Source: CAWUKT01 sp963923035 (GTDB lineage Bacteria; Bacteroidota; Bacteroidia; J057; JADKCL01). From it: a stretch of 64,000 bases of DNA. Of the stretch, positions 8,028 to 16,690 are shown in pieces (position 1 is the first letter of the stretch; each line of letters opens with the position of its first letter). A program made the translations under genes and the position numbers. Under the pieces are notes generated by a model. It did not search any database, was not told the origin of the DNA, and saw nothing but the letters and a program-made list of their open reading frames with translations. The stretch covers positions 248,001 through 312,000 of the forward strand of contig CAWUKT010000001.1 of the NCBI GenBank assembly GCA_963923035.1. Direction: 5' to 3'.

Positions 8028-9992
8028 CTACTCCACCACCACCTTGCGGTGGAAGGAATACAGCGCGCTGCGGACCTGTAAGAAATACACCCCGCGGCCC
8101 AAGCCGTCCAGCTTCAATACCCCCGTGACATCCACGGGCGGTTGGGACAGGGCCTGGTGGGCGACTACCCGGCCAGTCAGGTCGACGAGTTCGATGTGGA
8201 GGCGATCCACCGGGACCCGGAGTTCCAGGGCGTAGTGGACCCGGCCGTGGGCCGGGTTCGGATACACGTCGAAGCGACGCGTGAAGAAATCGGCGTCGAT
8301 GCCCACCGAGCAATCGAGGACATCCACTTCGAACGAATCCGTCGTGACATCCGTGCCGTCGTCGGCAGCGATGGCAATTGTGACGGTTCCCACTGCGATC
8401 GGCGTATAGGTGATCGTGTGGTTCGGCGAAGCGCCACTGACCGAGATATTGGCATCGGGGAGGATGGCCTGGTCACTGGAAGTCGCCGTGAGGGTCAGGA
8501 CATCGCCGTTGATGTCATCTGTGGTGAAGGACAGGGTCTGGGTCGAATCCTGGCAGAGCGAATCGTTGCCCGGGACCGTGATCGTGGGCGGGGTATTCAC
8601 GAAGCAGGCATCGACGGTGAGGTCCAGCGTATCCGCGGTGGGCGGAGCCATGCCATCCGAGACCGTGACGATGATCTGGGTCGAGCCGACCATGCTGGGG
8701 ATGATGTCCAGCGTATAGTTCGGAGCCGTTCCGGAAATGCTGATGTCGGCGTCCGCGACCACAGATTGGTTGGTCGAAGCCGCACCAAGGGTCAGCGAAT
8801 CCCCGTTGCTGTCCATGGCCGTGAAGGCGAGGCTGAGCGAATCGTTGTCGCAGACCGTATCGTTCGCGGCAATCATAAGGCTCGGGGCCACATTGCCTCC
8901 TGCACCTGAGGTATCGGGTTGGTAGATAAAATCGCCGTAGCCTTCTCCTTGGGTGAGGTCCAGGTCGCCATCGCCGTCCAAGTCCGCGAAAATCGCCACG
9001 GAGTAGGCGTACACGGTGGTGATCCCGAAGGGATTCGACACCGGAGTCCCAAAGGCCGGGGCGGTCGTCGTACCGGTATTCTCAAAATAGAAGCAAACGC
9101 CCGCATTGTTGTTGATGGTGCAGTCGAGGTCGCCGTCGCCGTCCAGGTCTGCGAGGCTCGGGGCAGCATAGTTGCCTCCGACCTGCGCCAGGCCAAAGGG
9201 ATTGAGCACCGGGGCTGCAAAGGCGGGAGCCGCCGCCGTACCGGTATTTTGGTAATAGGCCACATCGGTATAGCTGTTGCCCACCAACAAATCAAAGTCG
9301 CCATCGCCATCCAGGTCCCCCGAGGTAATTTTGGCTTCGTAAGCGTAGCCTCCCGGAACCGTGAGGGAAAAGGGATTGGTCACCGGAGCGGCAAAACTGG
9401 GGGCCGCGGCCGTGCCGGTATTCTGAAAGTAAATCAGGTTGAAGCTGTCATCCCCGTACCACAGGTCGTAATCCCCGTCGTTGTCCATGTCCTGGAGGTG
9501 GACCGATACGTAGGAGGCGCCGTATTGGGCGACCAATCCAAAGGGACTGGATTGAAGCGTATCGAAACTGGGCGCCGTGGCTGTTCCGATGTTCTGGAAG
9601 AAATTGATCCCGCCATTGTCATCTCCCGCGAAGAGGTCGAGGTCCCCATCGTTGTCGATGTCGGCATAGCTGGGCTTTGCTTCCCCGCTGACCGAGACCA
9701 GCCCGAAGGGATTGGTCACCGGGGTGCCAAAGCTCGGCGTCTGAGCCTGGGCTTGAGACGCACCGGCCAGCAACCCTACGGAAGCCAATAGCCCCAGCAA
9801 GGCCGGTCGCAAGGAAAGGCCGGAATATTGGAGCCCCAATTGGCGGGTGAGCTTTTTGAATCTGAAGAGCAAGGAGCGCTGGCGAGCCCGGGAAAGCCGT
9901 TGGAACCGCCCGGTGGAGGCCAGTTCGTCCAGACGTTTCACCAGTTTGCTCAGCTGGATGCGCTTTTGAACAGTTTGGTAGTCTTTTCTCAT
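8028..9992 (-). CDS. FG-GAP/VCBS repeat T9SS-secreted protein
   Basis: A 654-residue exported protein. Residues about 85-370 hold five FG-GAP/VCBS-type repeats, each with a calcium-binding DxDxDGDxDL loop and the recurring phrase 'PxFxxPVTNPFGL'. Two cadherin-like or Ig-like modules follow, then a C-terminal T9SS type A sorting domain starting at DVYPNPAHGR. The protein should be carried across the outer membrane by T9SS and attached or released. Unusually, about 57 mostly basic residues precede the hydrophobic signal segment (LLGLLASVGLLAG), and there is no internal Met to trim them. A strong terminator follows the gene. Ligand unknown. Confidence 0.88.
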   Translation of the reverse strand: MRKDYQTVQKRIQLSKLVKRLDELASTGRFQRLSRARQRSLLFRFKKLTRQLGLQYSGLSLRPALLGLLASVGLLAGASQAQAQTPSFGTPVTNPFGLVSVSGEAKPSYADIDNDGDLDLFAGDDNGGINFFQNIGTATAPSFDTLQSSPFGLVAQYGASYVSVHLQDMDNDGDYDLWYGDDSFNLIYFQNTGTAAAPSFAAPVTNPFSLTVPGGYAYEAKITSGDLDGDGDFDLLVGNSYTDVAYYQNTGTAAAPAFAAPVLNPFGLAQVGGNYAAPSLADLDGDGDLDCTINNNAGVCFYFENTGTTTAPAFGTPVSNPFGITTVYAYSVAIFADLDGDGDLDLTQGEGYGDFIYQPDTSGAGGNVAPSLMIAANDTVCDNDSLSLAFTAMDSNGDSLTLGAASTNQSVVADADISISGTAPNYTLDIIPSMVGSTQIIVTVSDGMAPPTADTLDLTVDACFVNTPPTITVPGNDSLCQDSTQTLSFTTDDINGDVLTLTATSSDQAILPDANISVSGASPNHTITYTPIAVGTVTIAIAADDGTDVTTDSFEVDVLDCSVGIDADFFTRRFDVYPNPAHGRVHYALELRVPVDRLHIELVDLTGRVVAHQALSQPPVDVTGVLKLDGLGRGVYFLQVRSALYSFHRKVVVE

Positions 9993-10299
9993 AAAAATAG
10001 AACCCTTAATAGTAGTAAAGAGGGAATATACGTTTTCATAGATTCAATCGGAGGAGAAAATAGGGAAGGGAGAGAAAAAGAAAGGGAACAAAAAAAGGCC
10101 GGTTTGCACCAGCCCTTTTCCCTGATCGACAACCTCTTTCGGCTGTACCCGAACCGATTGGACCAGGATTTCACCAGTTTGTTGAATTGTAAGGAGGGAG
10201 GCTACGGGAGAATAAATGGAGCCAATGAAAATGATAATTCGGTTGAAGAAAAACGGATGACCAAGTGATTTCGGATGCCTGGCCGCAGTGACCCGGGAG
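9993..10299. other. Intergenic region with terminator
   Basis: No gene is supported in these 307 bases. The left part is the leader of the FG-GAP gene and is A-rich. A terminator for the upstream lipoprotein gene lies at 10090-10114. The segment 10117-10299 between that lipoprotein's stop and the terminator holds nothing recognisable. Confidence 0.6.
10090..10114 (-). terminator. Rho-independent terminator
   Basis: On the minus strand GGCTGGT-GCAA-ACCGGCC forms a 7-bp stem with a GCAA tetraloop (10097-10114) and is followed by seven T. It lies about 185 bp beyond the lipoprotein stop at 10300, giving that transcript a long 3' untranslated region. Confidence 0.8.
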
Positions 10300-11079
10300 T
10301 CAAAGACAATCGCCGGGAATATTTTGGTAGGTATTGCTGAGATTGTCCTGGATCACGGTGGCGACCCCATTTTCGCTGGGCAGCTGGAAATCATTCTCCA
10401 GAACCGTTGTCTTAAAGGACCACCCCTCCGGCAGGTCCAGGCGGTTCCCGAGCAGTTCAAGGTCTTCCAGGCGCAAATCCGGGTCATCCATCCGGCTATA
10501 CGATTGCATGACGTAGCATTCGCCGGTGGGAGATTGAAGGAGGTAGACCCGGGTGCCCACGTAGAAGTAGAAAATGGTGGTGCGGTTGACGTACTGAGGC
10601 GTATATTCCTGGCCGATATTTTGCAGGTCGCCCACGTTGAGCGGGATCGATGCGACCAGGGTCATGTCAATGCCGCCAAACCCATATTCACAATTGTTGC
10701 TGCCCACCGTCCCCGTCATGCTGTCCAGGACCCAGTAGCGCGGCCCATTCAAGATGGCCAACAAAGCCCCGGTTTCCTCCTGGAGAGCGTCCGTATCCAG
10801 CTCCGTCCACAGGTCTTGGGCGCACCGGTTACAGCTCATCGAATTGTATACATCAACGCCCAACGACAACCCTTCAAATTCCGCGAGCAATACCTCGCAG
10901 TACCGATAGTTGTACAGCGGGCCATGATTGTCAACCGCGACCACGACCGGTTCTTCGACTTCGATTTCTGTTTCAGCGATGGGTTCATCCTTTTCGCAGC
11001 CTGCCACCACCAACGAGCAGCTGGCCAGAATCAGCAGGGCAAAGATGAATTTCGCGGGGTGGATAAATGCGTGTTTCAT
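10300..11079 (-). CDS. Predicted lipoprotein of unknown function
   Basis: A protein of about 259 residues with a clear lipoprotein signal: a short basic start, a hydrophobic stretch (FIFALLILASCSLVV) and the lipobox VAGC. A Glu/Val-rich linker follows, then a mixed alpha/beta body with four cysteines and a NGPRYWVLDS segment. I do not recognise the family. The ATG at 11079 is chosen over an upstream in-frame start at 11160 because only it places the signal peptide at the N-terminus. It lies downstream of a LytTR response regulator on the same strand, separated by 122 bp, so it may be regulated independently. Confidence 0.8.
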   Translation of the reverse strand: MKHAFIHPAKFIFALLILASCSLVVAGCEKDEPIAETEIEVEEPVVVAVDNHGPLYNYRYCEVLLAEFEGLSLGVDVYNSMSCNRCAQDLWTELDTDALQEETGALLAILNGPRYWVLDSMTGTVGSNNCEYGFGGIDMTLVASIPLNVGDLQNIGQEYTPQYVNRTTIFYFYVGTRVYLLQSPTGECYVMQSYSRMDDPDLRLEDLELLGNRLDLPEGWSFKTTVLENDFQLPSENGVATVIQDNLSNTYQNIPGDCL

Positions 11080-11201
11080 GGTGAAGGAGTAAGTCGGGTA
11101 TGGGGCAATGATACTTCCCTTCTCCGGCGTGGGCCGGAAAAAACCATGTGAATTGAACATTATGGGAACTCAAATGAACAGAAAGAGAGGCCGGTCCGGG
11201 A

Positions 11202-11969
11202 TCAATTTTCCTCGATCCACTCCAAAAAAGGCGTGACCTTCAGCCGACTCACAATGACCTTCTCCGGCACCTGGAAATCGAGGTTCAGGATGAGCTTGCG
11301 GTTAAAATAAGGCTCCATCTGCCGGATGGCCGAGCGGTTCACGATCATTTGGCGGTTGATGCGGAAGAATGCGGCCGGGTCCAGGGCATTTTCCAGGTCC
11401 TCCATTTTCTTGAACAACGGGAAGCGCTCCCCCTTGGACGTATAGAGGTAGACGATCCCATTGAGCAGGACGATGATGTGGATGTCCTGGGCCAATACGG
11501 GGATCATTTTCTCTCCCACCCGCGCCAGGAACGTTTTCTGTGGCTTTTTCCGTTCAGTGATCACCTGTTTCAAGCCTTCATTGGGAACCGCCCCGCCCTT
11601 GGACAAGGCGCTCCGCAGCTGCTCAAACTTGGCCAGCGCCTGGTGGACATCCGATTCCTGAAACGGCTTCAGGATATAGTCGATGCCATTGCTCTTGAAG
11701 GCCTTCAGGATATAATCGTCAAAGGCCGTGCAGAAAATGACCGGGACCTTCACCTCGATTTCATCGAAAATTTCGAAGCTCTCCCCGTCGGCCAACTGAA
11801 TGTCCAGGAAGAGCAGGTCGAGTTGGTCCTGCTGTTGCCCGAGGACGGCCACCGCCGACTCGATGCTGTCACAAATATCTAAGACCGTGCAGTCTGGATG
11901 CTTCTCGATCATGCTGCGGAGCATCTCAGCCGTATGGCGTTCATCTTCGACGATCAGGATTTGAGGCAT
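11202..11969 (-). CDS. LytTR family response regulator
   Basis: A 255-residue two-domain regulator. The receiver domain (about 1-120) has the acidic pair in VEDE, phosphoacceptor Asp56 in FLDIQLADG, a conserved Thr in FCTAF and Lys in YILKPF. A LytTR DNA-binding domain (about 150-250) follows, with FFRINRQMIVN and FNRKLILNL. Its start overlaps the stop of the sensor kinase gene by one base (TGATG pattern on the minus strand), so the two are translationally coupled and form a LytS/LytR-type system. Target genes are not evident. Confidence 0.93.
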   Translation of the reverse strand: MPQILIVEDERHTAEMLRSMIEKHPDCTVLDICDSIESAVAVLGQQQDQLDLLFLDIQLADGESFEIFDEIEVKVPVIFCTAFDDYILKAFKSNGIDYILKPFQESDVHQALAKFEQLRSALSKGGAVPNEGLKQVITERKKPQKTFLARVGEKMIPVLAQDIHIIVLLNGIVYLYTSKGERFPLFKKMEDLENALDPAAFFRINRQMIVNRSAIRQMEPYFNRKLILNLDFQVPEKVIVSRLKVTPFLEWIEEN

Positions 11970-12964
11970 CAGAATAGTTTTAGGGTAACAGAAAATGAAT
12001 GGTCGTCCTGCTCCACCCGGACGCCCTCGCTCACCTTCAGCAGTTCATAGCGCCGTTTCAGGTTGTCCAGGCCCACCCCGAAGGATTGCACCTTTTTCTT
12101 GGGCTGGAAATTGTTGGAGACGGTAATATGAGCCGGGTCGGGTTGGGAAATGTCGATGCGGAGGGGCCGTTTCACCGAGGCAATATTGTGCTTGGTGCAG
12201 TTTTCGACGAGCAATTGAAGGCTAAAACTCGGGAGCTTGAGCTTTTGGGAGGCAGGCAAGGAGTCAATATGGACGGAGAGCCCTTCCCCGTGGCGGGTGC
12301 GCAGCAGGTACAGGTACGAATCCAGAAACTTCAATTCTTCGGCCAGGGACACCACATTCGAAGCGCGGGTCTGGAGCAATTGGCGGTAGACATCGGACAG
12401 GCGCAGCACGAAATCTTCACTCTGAGCGTCCTGGGAGCGGATCATGGTTTGGAGGGTACTGAGGGAATTGAAGAGGAAATGGGGATTGACCTGCTTCTGG
12501 AGCTGGTCGAGTTGGGCCCGGTAGTTCTCCGTTTGCAGGGCGAAATTTTCCGTTTTCAGCTGCTCATTTTCCCGAATCTTCTTGAACGACAATTGAATGG
12601 CAATGATCATCACCACGCCCATGGATGTTTTCGTGGCGGCGATCCAAATCGGAGTATCGGCGACGTAGCTGACATCGAGTACGAAAAGTGGGACAATTGT
12701 CCAGATGGTACCGAGCAGGACGATGTTCGCCCCAATGAGCAACAAAATCCGATAAGGACCGCTTTGGCGGAGGACAAAGGCGTTGAGGTACCAAATGGCG
12801 AGGAGGAACAGGAGGATGAATACCCACCGGGCCAAAATGGCGGAGATCGGGGTGGAACTGAGGTAGTCGGGGGAATTGATCATGGTCAGCCACGGCATGA
12901 TCAGGCAGAAAACGATGGGGAACAAATGCTCTCGCCGGTAAAATGCGCGTTGGAGGGTGCTCAT
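11969..12964 (-). CDS. LytS-type sensor histidine kinase
   Basis: A 331-residue kinase with four predicted transmembrane segments in the first 125 residues, a coiled-coil linker (about 127-160), the His_kinase domain with His162 in VNPHFLFNSL, and a C-terminal HATPase domain with an N-box (LVENCTKHNI) and a late glycine motif (GVGLDNLKRRY). It lacks a periplasmic sensor domain, so the membrane part probably senses the signal. The ATG at 12964 is preferred over the longer frame reaching 13150, whose extra residues look like translated leader. It pairs with the downstream LytTR regulator. Confidence 0.9.
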   Translation of the reverse strand: MSTLQRAFYRREHLFPIVFCLIMPWLTMINSPDYLSSTPISAILARWVFILLFLLAIWYLNAFVLRQSGPYRILLLIGANIVLLGTIWTIVPLFVLDVSYVADTPIWIAATKTSMGVVMIIAIQLSFKKIRENEQLKTENFALQTENYRAQLDQLQKQVNPHFLFNSLSTLQTMIRSQDAQSEDFVLRLSDVYRQLLQTRASNVVSLAEELKFLDSYLYLLRTRHGEGLSVHIDSLPASQKLKLPSFSLQLLVENCTKHNIASVKRPLRIDISQPDPAHITVSNNFQPKKKVQSFGVGLDNLKRRYELLKVSEGVRVEQDDHSFSVTLKLF

Positions 12965-13362
12965 GCGGATCAGCCGTTGGTCGTTGCGGGGAGGTCCATG
13001 ACGCGGGCCAGCCCACTTCAACAAGTTAATATTTTGAGGGAAATGTAATGGCCTTTCCGATTGAAAATGAACGTCCCGGGATAAGTGAAATGGAAGGATG
13101 GAGATGTTTGGCAATGGATACAAGCTGCAAACAGCTCCCAGCGCTCCCAATGCTCAGGCCGAAATGCGGCCCCTCGCATTGGAATAGGTTTGATTTTAAA
13201 CGTTGGTAGGATCCTCTCGGGTTTCAGGGGGACTTTTGGGCTGTTTGGAAAAGTGAAGACCTGACAAGGACAATCTGATCTGATCGGCATGGCGAAGGCA
13301 GGAAAAAAAACTAAATTCAGGCCGGATTTCTATCGCAGAATCCAAGACGACGCAATCAAGGT
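12965..13362. other. Divergent intergenic region
   Basis: These 398 bases separate the sensor kinase (minus) and the patatin gene (plus) and should contain both promoters. I see no clear TAnnTTTG element, repeat or RNA structure. Confidence 0.5.
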
Positions 13363-15144
13363 ATGAAGGACATCGTTCAACTGCTAAAAATCGTCCCCTA
13401 CTTCACGGAGACGCCCGAATCAGAGCTGGAAGCCTACGCTGAGAAGGCCCGTATTTTCCCGCTGGAGCGGGGCGAAGTTTTGATCCGGGAAGGTGAAATG
13501 GGCGATAGTATTTACATCGTATTGGATGGCCGCCTGCGCACTTCCGCGATGAAGATGCGGAAAGGGGAAGTCATTCTGGGGGAAATTGGCAAGGGGGAAG
13601 TGGTCGGTGAAACCGCGGCCCTGATGCAAAAGCCCCGGGGCGGGACAGTCCGGGCCATGCGGCGCTCCCTGCTCATGGAAATCAAAGGCGAAGAATTGAT
13701 TGGTTTGATCCAGCGCAGCAACGAGACCATGCTGCACTTTTCCCAGACCATCCTCCAGCGTTCCCAGGCCAACTTTGCCTACCAAAAGAACCAGAAGTCG
13801 CTCCTCCTGGTACCCTTGTCTCCCGACATCGACATGGCGGCATTCACCCAATCCCTGAAGCATGAATTGGAGCGTTATGGCACGGTCGCCAGGAGCACCT
13901 TGGCCGATACGCCCCCTGCCATTGACCCCCGCGATCCGCCGCGGATGAGTTCTCACCTGGCGACCCTGGAGTCCCAACATGACCTGGTGGTGTACCAGGC
14001 CGACCGCGAATGGAATGCCTGGACGGCGGCCTGCGCCCGGCGGGCGGATCGGGTGCTGCTAGTGGGGAAATGGGATGGAAATGCAGGGATGGGCAAATCC
14101 GAGCAGCAATTGCAGGAAGAATTGAAGGCGACGAATGAGGCCCAGGTAGAACTGGTCATTCTCCATCCCTCAGACCGCCAGAAGCCTCGAAATACTAAGC
14201 GTTGGTACGAGGGCCGGGGGCTCGACCGGCACCACCATGTTGTTGAAAACAGCCAGGAGCACATGCAGAAATTGGCCCGCTTTCTGACCGGTAATTCCAT
14301 TGGTTTCGCCCTGAGCGGAGGCGGTTTCAAAGCCGCCATGCAGGGAGGGATTCTCTTCGGCATGCAGGAAGCCGGTATTCCCATGGATATTCTGGGCGGC
14401 AGTTCTGGCGGGGCCTTCGCCGGGGCCACATTTGCGATGGGCCATTCCCTGGATGAGTTTCCCCGGATGGTCGCAAACAGCATGGAACAGTTCCGGAAAA
14501 CCACCAAGATGACCTTGCCCCTGATGTCCTTGTTCACCGGAAAATACATCACCCGGGCCTTCCGCGAGACTTTCCAGGACCTCGACATTGAGGATCTCTG
14601 GAATCAGTACTTCAGCATGTCCCTGAACCTCGTCAATGGAGAGGTCATTCCCCACCGCCGGGGCCCTCTGTGGGAAGCCATTCGGGCCAGCTGCTCAGTC
14701 ATGGCCCTGTTCCCACCCGTCGTCAAGGAAAATGAATGCCTTGTGGATGGCGGTTTCATCAACCCTTGCCCCACCGATGTCCTCCACCGGATGGGGGCTG
14801 GCAAAATCGTTGTCGTCAGCGCCTTTGGGCCGGCCGGAGTATCAGTGGATGCCCTCTTTCCGCCGGATGTAGGCGGATGGAGCATTTTATGGAAAAAAAT
14901 CAATCCATTTTACCGCAAGAAGATCACCCCGACCATTGGCTCCAGCATCATCCAGTCCATGTTGCTGGCTTCCGACCACCTGCTCCGGGGGATTTTTTCC
15001 CAATCGGAAATTGATCTATTCATTGAGCCAGACTTCAGCGGATTTAACGCCCAGGACAATAGCCAGGTCCAGAAAATGTTCGAGTTAGGGGTCAAGCACG
15101 CCCGGGAACATGCCGCTGAGTGGAAAGAGACGTTGGGGGTATGA
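13363..15144 (+). CDS. Cyclic-nucleotide-binding patatin-like phospholipase
   Basis: A 593-residue protein related to neuropathy-target-esterase-type phospholipases. An N-terminal cNMP-binding domain (about 5-135, with GDSIYIVLDG and GEVVGETAAL) is followed by a linker and a patatin domain (about 305-500). The oxyanion glycine motif SGGGFKAA, the nucleophile Ser347 in GGSSGG and the catalytic Asp462 in VDGGF are all present, so hydrolase activity is expected. Known relatives deacylate lysophospholipids. No signal peptide is present. The downstream FAD oxidoreductase starts 55 bp later on the same strand and may be co-transcribed. Confidence 0.9.
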   Translation: MKDIVQLLKIVPYFTETPESELEAYAEKARIFPLERGEVLIREGEMGDSIYIVLDGRLRTSAMKMRKGEVILGEIGKGEVVGETAALMQKPRGGTVRAMRRSLLMEIKGEELIGLIQRSNETMLHFSQTILQRSQANFAYQKNQKSLLLVPLSPDIDMAAFTQSLKHELERYGTVARSTLADTPPAIDPRDPPRMSSHLATLESQHDLVVYQADREWNAWTAACARRADRVLLVGKWDGNAGMGKSEQQLQEELKATNEAQVELVILHPSDRQKPRNTKRWYEGRGLDRHHHVVENSQEHMQKLARFLTGNSIGFALSGGGFKAAMQGGILFGMQEAGIPMDILGGSSGGAFAGATFAMGHSLDEFPRMVANSMEQFRKTTKMTLPLMSLFTGKYITRAFRETFQDLDIEDLWNQYFSMSLNLVNGEVIPHRRGPLWEAIRASCSVMALFPPVVKENECLVDGGFINPCPTDVLHRMGAGKIVVVSAFGPAGVSVDALFPPDVGGWSILWKKINPFYRKKITPTIGSSIIQSMLLASDHLLRGIFSQSEIDLFIEPDFSGFNAQDNSQVQKMFELGVKHAREHAAEWKETLGV

Positions 15145-15199
15145 GAAGACGAAGGGAAAAGGTAGTTATGAAAATGAACGATCAACCAACGTAAAATCA

Positions 15200-16519
15200 A
15201 TGAGCGAATTGCCCCTGCAACTACACAGCAATTGGTGGTCCGGTCCCGATCAGCGGCTGCCCGCCCTGGCGGAAGACCTTCAGGTCGACGTTGCCATCAT
15301 TGGCGGTGGATTTACCGGATTGCATACCGCCCTTCAGCTTCGGAAATCGGGCGTGGAGGTGGCGATTCTGGAACGCGAATACGCAGGATCAGGGGCAAGT
15401 GCCCGCAGCGCGGGCTATGTCGACGGATTGATCGGGAAAGATCTGCCTTCCCTGTTAAAGATAACCAAGCTGCAACGGGCCAAGGAGCTGTGCGCCTTCG
15501 CCAAAGAGGCGGTCATCCGCCTGGAGGACCTGATCGAGTCCGAAAACATCGATTGCGCGTACATCTCGAATGGCAACATCAATGTCGCCGTCCACGAACG
15601 CCAAATTCCCCGCCTGAAAAAGCTCCAGGCGGCGGGCAAGGACCTGGGCATCCACTATTCCTTTCTGGATGAAGGTGCTTTGCGGGAGCGCGGAGTGCCG
15701 CCTGCCTTCGTGGCGGGCGTCCACGATCCCTTGGGCGGGGTATTGAACCCCGGCAAGTTGGCGGCCCATCTCCGCGAGATGGCCATTGCGGCCGGGGTGA
15801 AACTCTATGAAGACACCAATGTCCTGCGCATCCGAAACGAGGCCCCCGTAACCATTGAGACCGATCGGTCTGTAGTGACTGCGCGTCAGGTGGTCCTGGC
15901 CACGAATGCATTTACCATGCAACTGGGATGGAAGAAGCGCTTCATGGCGCCGATCTGGAACGGCATGTTCGAATCGGCTCCCCTGACCGAGGCCCAGCAG
16001 GAAGTCCTGCAATGGCCGGGACAGGAAGGCCTCTTCACGGCCCACGAAAAGTTGGAAAGCTACCGCCTCACCGAACGGAATACGATGATTTCAGGCGGTA
16101 TAATCGTGCACATCCCCTACGGATTTAAGTTGTCGGAGATGGCACCAGAGAAGATCGCCTCCGCTTTGGAAAAGGTCTTTCGCCAGCGTTTCCCCCAATT
16201 GCCCGGGCTCGAATTGAAGGCCTTTTGGGGCGGCTGGATTGGCATTCCCCTGGATTTCTTGCCGGGCATGGGTACCCTCGGCAAGCACCAGAACATCCAC
16301 TATGGCATGGGCTACGCCGGTCATGGGATTCCCCAAACCATACTAATGGGAGAGATGCTCGCTGCCAAAATCACCGGTCAGTCCCACCCCTTCGCGAATA
16401 TCCTGAACCGCCGGACATTGCCCATTCCGCCCGAACCGTTCAAATGGCTGGTCTCGAACCTGGTGGACAAACTGCTTGGGATTCCCGATAAGAAGACCGA
16501 TCGGCTGGCGGGCAAATAA
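15200..16519 (+). CDS. FAD-dependent amine/amino-acid oxidoreductase (DAO family)
   Basis: A 439-residue DAO-superfamily flavoenzyme. The Rossmann dinucleotide motif (AIIGGGFTGLHTA) lies at about residues 31-43, followed by LEREYAGSGASARSAGY, the usual flavin-contacting segment. The C-terminal MGYAGHGIPQTILMGEMLA segment closes the FAD site. It resembles the PuuB/OrdL branch, which oxidises gamma-glutamyl-putrescine and related amines; the substrate is not predictable here. The ATG at 15200 is preferred because the frame upstream to 15110 overlaps the patatin gene and lacks conserved sequence. Confidence 0.86.
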   Translation: MSELPLQLHSNWWSGPDQRLPALAEDLQVDVAIIGGGFTGLHTALQLRKSGVEVAILEREYAGSGASARSAGYVDGLIGKDLPSLLKITKLQRAKELCAFAKEAVIRLEDLIESENIDCAYISNGNINVAVHERQIPRLKKLQAAGKDLGIHYSFLDEGALRERGVPPAFVAGVHDPLGGVLNPGKLAAHLREMAIAAGVKLYEDTNVLRIRNEAPVTIETDRSVVTARQVVLATNAFTMQLGWKKRFMAPIWNGMFESAPLTEAQQEVLQWPGQEGLFTAHEKLESYRLTERNTMISGGIIVHIPYGFKLSEMAPEKIASALEKVFRQRFPQLPGLELKAFWGGWIGIPLDFLPGMGTLGKHQNIHYGMGYAGHGIPQTILMGEMLAAKITGQSHPFANILNRRTLPIPPEPFKWLVSNLVDKLLGIPDKKTDRLAGK

Positions 16520-16690
16520 GGGGAAAGGGGTAATTATGGATAGAATTCAATTATTCCGCAGCGAAGTTTTAGAAAAGTGCTATATAGGAGCGGGAAAAAA
16601 TGATCTCCGTTCTCTAACTAAATGTGTACTGCGGGCCTTCTTTTGGGGAGGCTCGGTCAAAACCAAAGAAAATCTAGTTCTGTCTTGTCC

